Source of the DNA: Niveispirillum sp.
GTDB taxonomy: Bacteria; Pseudomonadota; Alphaproteobacteria; Azospirillales; Azospirillaceae
Assembly: GCA_016463045.1 (NCBI GenBank)
Contig: JAEMSB010000129.1
Span: 548 to 9,478, forward strand
Length of the DNA stretch: 8,931 nt
Direction: 5' to 3'
In this document: piece by piece, positions 1-5,976 of the stretch
Numbering within the stretch: position 1 is the stretch's first letter
How the letters are laid out: every line of letters begins with the position of its first letter
The notes under the pieces: model-generated
Seen by the model: the letters and a program-made list of their open reading frames with translations, nothing else
The model's database searches: none
Told to the model about the DNA's origin: nothing
Translations under genes and position numbers: made by a program

Positions 1-238
1 CTCCGATGGCATGGACAGCTGTGGTGGCGATCCCTGTGCCGTCGCTAGGGCATTGAAGGCGCAGAAGCCGCAATTGAAGATCAACTATATTGATGTCGGC
101 GGCGAAACCATCGCCCGTTGCACCGCTACGGAAACGGGTGGTCGCGTCCTGACGCTCAAAGATGGGATTGGCCTGGAAGGCCTGTTGAGGGAAGCCTATG
201 AGCAGCCCGATACACCCGCCCATTGCGTGAAGCCGTGA
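1..238 (+). CDS. C-terminal end of a VWA-domain protein (5' end outside window)
   Basis: An open frame runs from the left edge (first full codon at base 2) to TGA at 236-238, leaving 78 residues. It opens with SDG, the aspartate-containing loop that supplies the last metal-coordinating position of a VWA MIDAS site, followed by the SCGGDPC motif. This stretch aligns closely, almost without gaps, with residues 351-427 of the next gene's product: shared SDG, SCGG.PC, IN.ID, TGG.V.T and a late cysteine. All four cysteines visible here match cysteines there. The two are therefore tandem paralogues over the VWA end. The N-terminal domain, any membrane helix and the DxSxS part of the metal site lie upstream of the window, so whether this protein also has an SrfA-like front end is unknown. 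The stop codon lies within the ribosome binding site of the next gene, which suggests one transcript and coupled translation. Confidence 0.85.
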   Translation, partial: SDGMDSCGGDPCAVARALKAQKPQLKINYIDVGGETIARCTATETGGRVLTLKDGIGLEGLLREAYEQPDTPAHCVKP

Positions 239-242
239 GGTG
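237..242 (+). promoter_or_regulatory. Ribosome binding site GAGGTG overlapping the upstream stop codon
   Basis: GAGGTG begins inside the TGA stop (236-238) of the upstream VWA gene and ends 3 bases before ATG 246, a normal spacing when counted from its GAGG core. It supports ATG 246 over the in-frame GTG 240, which would lie inside this motif and has no comparable motif ahead of it. The overlap of stop and ribosome binding site suggests translational coupling. Confidence 0.6.
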
Positions 243-245
243 CCC

Positions 246-1523
246 ATGCGCCTGCGCCTTCTAGCCTCCGGTCGCCGGGCCGACTTCCTTCCCCTTGGTG
301 GTGAGGGTGTGCAGATACATGCCGTGGCCGACCGGCTGCTTGGCATCCTTGAGCGTCGCCTGGGCGCCGATGCGACGCGCATTCTCGCCACGCCTCAGAT
401 TTCGGAGAATGGTGACCGCATCGACTGGCACACGCCCCTGCCGGGCACCATTCTGCGCCTGACGGACGCGCCGCCGGACCAGGCTGCCACTGCGCGCGCC
501 GCCATGGAGACAACCCGCAGCCAGTTTGCGGGATTGGCTGCCAGCCTGGCGCGAGACGGCAATGGCGGCGGCATTGCGACGCTGCTGCCATTGGCCCTGA
601 GATTCCCTGGCGATGAATATGTCTTCCTGGTCGATGGAAGGCCGGTCATCAGCTTCTGGGGGTTCGCAGCCCTGCCCACAATGGCTGCCCGTGGCCTGGC
701 GGAACACCCGGCCGATCCCATTCCGGCAATGGTGTCGGCGCCCGTCGACACGGGCAAGCGGGCGCTGCGCTCGCGCCACTGGTGGCTGCTGGCCTTACTG
801 GCATTGCTGGCGTTGTTGCTCCTGCTGGGCTGGTGCCAACGACGGGTTCCTGCACTGACCGCATGCACTCCCGGAGCGCCTGTGCCCGCCAAGGTCGTGA
901 TGGCACTGGACAGTTCCGCCAGCATGGCGCTGGCCATGGGGCCGGAAGCCGGCGAGGTACTGATGGCGCTGCAACAGAACCAGCCGGGCGCACAAGAACG
1001 GCTGAACGCGCTAATCGAAAGAACCCGCCCGGAAGACGCCCGGATGGCCGCCGCCAAGCAGGCGGTTGAGGCATTGGTGGAGCAGCTGCCGGACAGCGCC
1101 CGTATCGGCCTGGTCACATTCGGACAATGCGGCAAGCCGCAGACACAGGAAATGGCACCGGATGAAAACCGTCGCCGCCTGCTGCGTCATGTCAGGGAGG
1201 TGGAACCCCAGCAGGGCACCCCCCTGGCATCCGCCTTGGTCGCGGCTGCCAGGTTGGCGGGACCAGGCCCCGCTGTGATCGCCTTGATCTCCGATGGCGG
1301 CGAAAGCTGCGGCGGGAATCCGTGCATGGAAGCACAGCGGATCAAGGTGGAGAACCCCGACCTTGTCATCAACGTGATCGATATTTCCGGACTGCCGGTG
1401 ACGGGCAGCTGCATCGCGGAATCCACTGGCGGTAAGGTCTTCACGCCAGCCACGCTCAATGATCTGCGGGTTTCGGTGAATAAGGCCGCCATCTGCGCCA
1501 ACGAGGGACAGGCACCCAAATGA
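246..1523 (+). CDS. Membrane-anchored VWA protein with SrfA-like N-terminal domain
   Basis: The product is 425 residues from ATG 246; numbering here counts from the alternative GTG 240 (427 residues). Residues about 10-142 are an SrfA-like domain, matching the next gene's product from the LATPQ / LAIPQ motif near 49-53 to FLVDGRPVISFWGF at 129-142. Residues 181-198 are a Leu-rich membrane helix preceded by RALRSRH. Residues 218-420 are a VWA domain with a complete MIDAS: DSSAS at 224-228, Thr327 (QGTPLA) and Asp352 (ISDGG). VWA domains with MIDAS bind a divalent metal and usually a protein ligand. The N-terminal part has no cysteine, while six follow the helix (209, 297, 357, 362, 391, 418), which fits a cytosolic N-terminus and a disulfide-bonded periplasmic VWA domain. 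The stop overlaps the next start by 4 bases (ATGA). The fusion resembles SrfA with its C-terminal domain exchanged; its partner and ligand are unknown. Confidence 0.88.
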   Translation: MRLRLLASGRRADFLPLGGEGVQIHAVADRLLGILERRLGADATRILATPQISENGDRIDWHTPLPGTILRLTDAPPDQAATARAAMETTRSQFAGLAASLARDGNGGGIATLLPLALRFPGDEYVFLVDGRPVISFWGFAALPTMAARGLAEHPADPIPAMVSAPVDTGKRALRSRHWWLLALLALLALLLLLGWCQRRVPALTACTPGAPVPAKVVMALDSSASMALAMGPEAGEVLMALQQNQPGAQERLNALIERTRPEDARMAAAKQAVEALVEQLPDSARIGLVTFGQCGKPQTQEMAPDENRRRLLRHVREVEPQQGTPLASALVAAARLAGPGPAVIALISDGGESCGGNPCMEAQRIKVENPDLVINVIDISGLPVTGSCIAESTGGKVFTPATLNDLRVSVNKAAICANEGQAPK

Positions 1524-2911
1524 TGACGCCCAACGCCGGTAGCGCAAACGGACCGCTGCTCACCCGTAACGACTTGACCCGCTACCGGCCATTGGGAACC
1601 CATGGCCGTACGGTCATGTCGGTGGCAGGGCAAATCCGTGGCGCCATGAAAAGGCAGCTCCCCGATATCGCCACCATGCTGGCTATCCCCCAAGTGAATG
1701 AGACGGGAACGCAGATCGGCTGGTATGCCCCTATCCAGGGCACGGTTGTTCCCTGGGGTGCCATGGTCGAGCATGAGCGTACACGGGTACGCGAGGCCCT
1801 GGCAGCAGCCGAGCAGCGTATCGCCGTCCATGCCGATGGCCTGCGTACACAGAATGCGCAGGGCGACGCCAAGGTTTTTGCGGACATGCTGCCGCTGATC
1901 CCGCAGGTGCCGAACCCCGACTGCCTGTTTCTCGTCGATGGCCAGCCTGTCCTGACCTTCTGGGGCTTCCAATCGGCAGACGGTTCGGTGACACGCAGCA
2001 TCGATCTGAACGTGACCGTGGAATTGCCAGCAGGCGGCATCCAACAAACACCTCCTGCCTCCGGCAATACGCCCCCTGCACCTAGCAACGCATCGCCAGC
2101 GCCCCAAGGTGCGGTAGCACCTGTCGCAGGCCATTACCCCGCAACCATGGCAGGTCCGTCCGTGACGACAATGTCGGTGGCGCCGGTGATCGTCACGGGA
2201 TCGAGCCGGCCCTGGTGGTACTGGCCGCTCTGGATCCTGGGTTTCCTGCTGGCCCTGCTGCTGTTGGCGGTCCTGCTGCACGGCTGTTCCCTGCCCAGCC
2301 TTCCCGTTGCCGGCAGCGGTAATGGTACCAATGGCGGCGGCATTGCCAGCACCACCGTCCCGGCAGACAGGCAGGTGCCACCCGATACCGGAACGGCCAT
2401 CCTTCCGCGGGTCGCGGATGGCGCACCGACAGTGACGCCGGCATCACCCGTGGTGCAAGCGCAAACCGTAGCACCCTCCCCGCCTGAAGTGGCCGTTGTC
2501 GAGCCTTCGCCGACGCCCCCCCCTACGGTAGAGGTCCAGGAACAACCGCTGCTGATACCGGAAAATGCCAAGGATGAAGGGTCGGTGGATTTCCTGAACG
2601 GCCGTTGGCAGTCACGGACCAGCCTGATGGACAGCCGTACCGGTCGCCCCCTGGACGTGACCTACGATTTCCAGAACGGCAAGGGCACCGTCACCGTCAA
2701 GCGCAGCGACGGCAGTGCCTGTACCGGCCCCATGGCGGCACGCATGGCGGGGGGCAAGCTGATCCTGGACCAGACAGGCCCCGCCGCCTGCCCTGACGGA
2801 CAAAGCTTCGACCCGTCCACTGTCGAATGCGTGCCGGGTGCCGGCGGCAAGGCCGAGTGCCAGGGACTGCACGGTTCAGGATCCCGGTTCCAAGTCGATG
2901 TAGTGAAATGA
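1520..2911 (+). CDS. srfA: SrfA-family single-span membrane protein
   Basis: This 463-residue protein starts at ATG 1520, which overlaps the upstream stop as ATGA; ATG 1523 is the next codon and an equally possible start. GAGGGACAGG at 1503-1512 provides the ribosome binding site. Residues about 13-150 are the SrfA-type domain (LAIPQVNETG, IGWYAPIQG, CLFLVDGQPVLTFWGF). A Pro/Ala/Ser linker follows at about 170-210, then a membrane helix at about 232-254 (PWWYWPLWILGFLLALLLLA) and a second Pro/Val-rich linker at about 278-345. The C-terminal domain at about 355-463 contains FLNGRWQSRTSLMDSRTG and four cysteines (401, 424, 437, 447), and is probably periplasmic with two disulfides. It has no MIDAS and is not a VWA domain. 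Position immediately before srfB matches the known srfA-srfB-srfC order; I assign the family from that order plus recalled sequence character, not from a search. Its molecular function is not established. Confidence 0.82.
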   Translation: MMTPNAGSANGPLLTRNDLTRYRPLGTHGRTVMSVAGQIRGAMKRQLPDIATMLAIPQVNETGTQIGWYAPIQGTVVPWGAMVEHERTRVREALAAAEQRIAVHADGLRTQNAQGDAKVFADMLPLIPQVPNPDCLFLVDGQPVLTFWGFQSADGSVTRSIDLNVTVELPAGGIQQTPPASGNTPPAPSNASPAPQGAVAPVAGHYPATMAGPSVTTMSVAPVIVTGSSRPWWYWPLWILGFLLALLLLAVLLHGCSLPSLPVAGSGNGTNGGGIASTTVPADRQVPPDTGTAILPRVADGAPTVTPASPVVQAQTVAPSPPEVAVVEPSPTPPPTVEVQEQPLLIPENAKDEGSVDFLNGRWQSRTSLMDSRTGRPLDVTYDFQNGKGTVTVKRSDGSACTGPMAARMAGGKLILDQTGPAACPDGQSFDPSTVECVPGAGGKAECQGLHGSGSRFQVDVVK

Positions 2912-2946
2912 ACGGACCAAACATATTGTTCGAGGCAGCGACATGA
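2908..2946 (+). other. Possible 12-codon mini-cistron bridging srfA and srfB
   Basis: The 31-base gap between srfA and srfB is spanned by a frame starting at ATG 2908, which overlaps the srfA stop (ATGA at 2908-2911). It encodes MNGPNILFEAAT and ends at TGA 2944-2946, which overlaps the srfB start (ATGA at 2943-2946). No Shine-Dalgarno motif of its own is visible, so it would rely on re-initiation by ribosomes that finished srfA, and would deliver them to the srfB start. srfB also has its own GAGG at 2932-2935, so the mini-cistron is not required for srfB translation and could be coincidence. Confidence 0.25.
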
Positions 2947-5900
2947 CCCTTCCCCGGCTGATCGGATTTGACGAAGAAATTTCCCTGATCGCGCGCAGCG
3001 GCATCCAGTTCGTGGATTTCGGACTGACGCTGAACGTCAAGGCCATGACACCCGGCGGCTTCGCCCGAACGCTGAGCCAGGCGTCCCTTGTCCGGCTGGA
3101 CGAGAGAGAGGGGGACTATCTGGACCCCGAGACCAAGCGCAAGGCCCGGGCGGAATATGAACAGGACGTGCGCACATCGTTGGACCTGCTGGCCGATATC
3201 TGGCTGCCACTGCCGGTCCTGCGGCTGCATGGAAGCCGGCGCTTCGATACCGGCCCCACTAATTGGGCACGCGGGCGGTTGGTGCCCTTAAAGCCGGGTG
3301 AGGACGAGGAGAACCACACGCACCGCTTGGTTATCGCCTTCGATACCAGTGCCGACGACTATCTGCAGCCCGGCGCTGCCTATCTCAGCCCCACCATGGA
3401 TGAGGTCCGCCAGGGCGGGGCCAAATACGCGCTGGCCTGGCGTGGATATGACCCCGTACCGTTCATTGAGCTGCCCTGGGTGGAAGGCTGGCTGGCCGAC
3501 ATCTTCACGGAACTGGCCCAGGCCCGCCTGCGCCTTGATCCGGAATCCATTACCGATGAGCGTGACAAGGAACGCAAGCATCAGCAGCATTACTTGAACT
3601 GGCTGTGGGTGCTGGGTAACAGCCTGCGCGGCACCGACCGCGCGCACGACCGGCAGGTTCCCATCTTCGACCTGTTGTCCAACGGGCTTGATCAGTTGGG
3701 CGAGCCGATCCTGGTCGATCTGGCCCTGGATGTCGGCAACAGCCGCACCGTGGGCATCATGGTGGAAAACCACCCGATGGAGCAGGACGGCCTACGCGAC
3801 CGCTATGTCTTACAATTGCGTGACCTGTCCCAGCCCCACTTGACTTATGACGAACCCTTCGAAAGCCGGCTGGAATTCGCACAGGCCGTGTTCGGCAAGG
3901 TAGATTATTCCTGTCAGAGTGGCCGTAATAGTTTCCTGTGGCCGACCATTGCCCGTGTCGGACCGGAGGCCGCACGGCTGGCCTCACGGCGCCGGGGCAC
4001 GGAAGGCTCAACCGGCCTATCCAGCCCGAAGCGCTATTTGTGGGACAAGGAACGCTATGGCCAGGGTTGGCGCTTCAACGAGGCGTTCAACAAATCCGAA
4101 GCCGAGCCGCTGGCGACCGCCACCCCTTTCTCCGACCTGATTAACGACCTGGGTGCTGCCCTCTACCAGAATCCGGACGATCTGCCCGTCTTCCAGCCCA
4201 GCTACACGAGGTCATCGCTGATGACCTTCATGTTGGCCGAAGTGCTGGCACAGGCGCTGATCCAGATGAACAGCCCCGGCCAGCGCATGAAACAGCGCCA
4301 GTCGCACTCGCCGCGGCACCTGAACTCGGTCATCCTGTCGGTGCCGCCATCCATGCCCAAGCCGGAACGACAGATTTTCGAGGAATGCGTGCGCCAGGCC
4401 ATCGCCCTGGTCTGGAAGTCCATGGGCTGGCATCCCATGGATGCGGAACCGCGCTTCGGCGAACCCGATCCGGAAGCCTATCCCCCCCTGCCCAAGATCG
4501 TCATACAGTGGGACGAGGCCACCTGCGCTCAGGTGGTCTGGCTCTATAGCGAGATCATCAACCATTTTGGCGGTCGGCCGGAGGATTTCTTCCAGGTGGC
4601 CCGCAAAGCCCGCCCCGGCGACAACAGCCCGGCCCGAAGCCTGCGTGTCGCCTCCATCGATATCGGTGGCGGTACGACCGATCTGGTCATCACCGACTTC
4701 TCGCTGGACCAGGGGCGCGGGGCCAATGTCTTCATTGAGCCACGGCAGGTATTCCGCGATGGCTTCAAAGTGGCGGGGGACGACATCGTCCTGGAGGTGA
4801 TTAACCGCTTCATCGTTCCCGCCTTCGAAACCGCTTTATCGGAGGCATCGGTGGCCGATCCCGGCCCCGTGATCTCCCGCCTAATGGGGGCGGAGGCGGC
4901 AGATGTGCAGGAAAAGGTGCTGCGCCAGCAGCTGACCTTGCAGATCCTCTATCCATTGGCCCTTCTGATGCTGAAGGCCTATGAGAATTACAACACCCGC
5001 GAACCCGCGAAGGATGAAACGCACAGTATCCGCGACCTGCTGCTGATCACGGATGAGGAACCGTTCAGGGCAGTGCGCGACCATGTGCGGCGCGGCGTGC
5101 GGCTGGTGTCGCGGGTGGCCGATTTCGACCTTCTGTCCGTACGCATCCCCTTCAAGCTGCGCGAGCTGCATGAATTGTTCATGCAGGACGACATGGAGAT
5201 CTGCAAGACCATCCGGGCCCTGTGCGAGGTAGCAAACCTGTATGATTGCGACTGGCTGCTGCTGAGCGGGCGACCCAGCCGCATGCCCGGGATCAAGTCC
5301 GTGTTCCGGACCCTGCTGCCCCTGCCGCCGGACCGCATCCTGCCGCTGCACGACTACCGCACAGGCGACTGGTACCCGTTCAGCAGCCAACATCGCATTA
5401 CCGACCCCAAGACCACTGCCGTGGTGGGGGCCACCTTGTGCCTGCTGTGTCGCGAACGGCGTCTGCCGAACTTCTACTTCCAAGCCCAGAACCTGAAGAT
5501 CGCCTCCACGGTCCGCCATATCGGCATGGTGGATCGCAACATGACGATCAAGGACGAGGACGTCTATTACCGCGACGTGGATCTGGACGACGAAACCTAC
5601 ACCCTGGATGAGGATGCCTGGTTCGAGATGCGCGGCCCCATCACACTGGGCTTCCGCCAGCTGAGCAGTCCGCGATGGGGCGCCAGCCCGCTTTACCGTG
5701 TGGAGTTCAGCCCCGATGACAGCGACGGGCGCAACCGGGCCCGGCAGGCGCTGGACCGTGGTTCCCTGAACGGCACCGTCCTGCGTGTGCGCCTGAAGCG
5801 TGTGACCAAACCTATCGAGAGCCTGCAGGTAGCCCAGGTCGAGAATTCGAACGGCGGGGCCCTGTCGATCGGCGCCCTACGCGTGCGGTTGATGACACTG

Positions 5901-5960
5901 AACGCCGTTGGCCTGGAAGAGAACAGCTACTGGCTGGACACCGGCAGCATTGTGCGCTGA
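2943..5960 (+). CDS. srfB: SrfB-family protein with actin/Hsp70-like ATPase motifs
   Basis: The product has 1005 residues, close to the usual SrfB length of about 1000. GAGG at 2932-2935, seven bases before ATG 2943, supports the start. Residues 1-255 form an N-terminal region without signal peptide or membrane helix. An actin/Hsp70-type nucleotide-binding fold is then suggested by motifs in the right order: phosphate-1 loop LALDVGNSRT at 260-269, a connect-1-like segment VILSVPPSMPKPERQIF at 463-479 (compare VPAYFNDSQRQA in Hsp70), phosphate-2 loop SIDIGGGTTDL at 571-581, adenosine-type motif LLLSGRPSRMPGI at 772-784, and a connect-2-like KTTAVVGATLCL at 823-834. A strongly acidic stretch lies at about 870-895, followed by a probably beta-rich tail. 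It is predicted to be cytosolic and to bind ATP; polymerising or chaperone activity cannot be read from sequence. Its place between srfA and srfC supports the assignment. SrfB is named as an SsrB-regulated factor in Salmonella, but an effector role is not shown by anything here. Confidence 0.92.
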   Translation: MTLPRLIGFDEEISLIARSGIQFVDFGLTLNVKAMTPGGFARTLSQASLVRLDEREGDYLDPETKRKARAEYEQDVRTSLDLLADIWLPLPVLRLHGSRRFDTGPTNWARGRLVPLKPGEDEENHTHRLVIAFDTSADDYLQPGAAYLSPTMDEVRQGGAKYALAWRGYDPVPFIELPWVEGWLADIFTELAQARLRLDPESITDERDKERKHQQHYLNWLWVLGNSLRGTDRAHDRQVPIFDLLSNGLDQLGEPILVDLALDVGNSRTVGIMVENHPMEQDGLRDRYVLQLRDLSQPHLTYDEPFESRLEFAQAVFGKVDYSCQSGRNSFLWPTIARVGPEAARLASRRRGTEGSTGLSSPKRYLWDKERYGQGWRFNEAFNKSEAEPLATATPFSDLINDLGAALYQNPDDLPVFQPSYTRSSLMTFMLAEVLAQALIQMNSPGQRMKQRQSHSPRHLNSVILSVPPSMPKPERQIFEECVRQAIALVWKSMGWHPMDAEPRFGEPDPEAYPPLPKIVIQWDEATCAQVVWLYSEIINHFGGRPEDFFQVARKARPGDNSPARSLRVASIDIGGGTTDLVITDFSLDQGRGANVFIEPRQVFRDGFKVAGDDIVLEVINRFIVPAFETALSEASVADPGPVISRLMGAEAADVQEKVLRQQLTLQILYPLALLMLKAYENYNTREPAKDETHSIRDLLLITDEEPFRAVRDHVRRGVRLVSRVADFDLLSVRIPFKLRELHELFMQDDMEICKTIRALCEVANLYDCDWLLLSGRPSRMPGIKSVFRTLLPLPPDRILPLHDYRTGDWYPFSSQHRITDPKTTAVVGATLCLLCRERRLPNFYFQAQNLKIASTVRHIGMVDRNMTIKDEDVYYRDVDLDDETYTLDEDAWFEMRGPITLGFRQLSSPRWGASPLYRVEFSPDDSDGRNRARQALDRGSLNGTVLRVRLKRVTKPIESLQVAQVENSNGGALSIGALRVRLMTLNAVGLEENSYWLDTGSIVR

Positions 5961-5963
5961 GAG

Positions 5964-5969
5964 AGGGAG
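5964..5969 (+). promoter_or_regulatory. Ribosome binding site AGGGAG that decides the srfC start
   Basis: AGGGAG lies in the 16-base gap after the srfB stop and ends 7 bases before GTG 5977. This is the only strong Shine-Dalgarno motif near the start of srfC. The in-frame ATG at 5908 would require a 53-base overlap with srfB and has no comparable motif ahead of it, so the GTG start is favoured. Confidence 0.75.
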
Positions 5970-5976
5970 CGAAACC

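Noticed and set aside
240..245. GTG 240 as the start of the SrfA/VWA gene
   Set aside because: It lies within the GAGGTG motif that serves ATG 246 and has no ribosome binding site of its own; it would add only two residues.
1187..2281. A 364-codon open frame on the minus strand across the two SrfA-domain genes, plus other long minus-strand frames such as 395-1135 and 4881-5519
   Set aside because: Long antisense frames are expected opposite GC-rich genes. Their products are rich in Arg, His, Gly and Gln without recognisable motifs, and the plus-strand genes have clear domains and ribosome binding sites.
2276..2290. Lipobox-like LHGC (residues 253-256) after the SrfA membrane helix, suggesting a lipoprotein
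   Set aside because: The helix is internal, preceded by about 230 residues including a folded domain, so it is not an N-terminal lipoprotein signal peptide. The paralogue has GWC at the same place, which does not fit a lipobox.
2505..2550. Possible repeat or low-complexity expansion in the Pro-rich coding stretch of srfA
   Set aside because: Codons vary and there is no regular nucleotide repeat unit; it is an ordinary Pro-rich linker.
2582..2911. A VWA domain in the C-terminal part of SrfA, by analogy with its neighbour
   Set aside because: No DxSxS, TP or SDG motifs are present and the domain is only about 110 residues long, with a different cysteine pattern.
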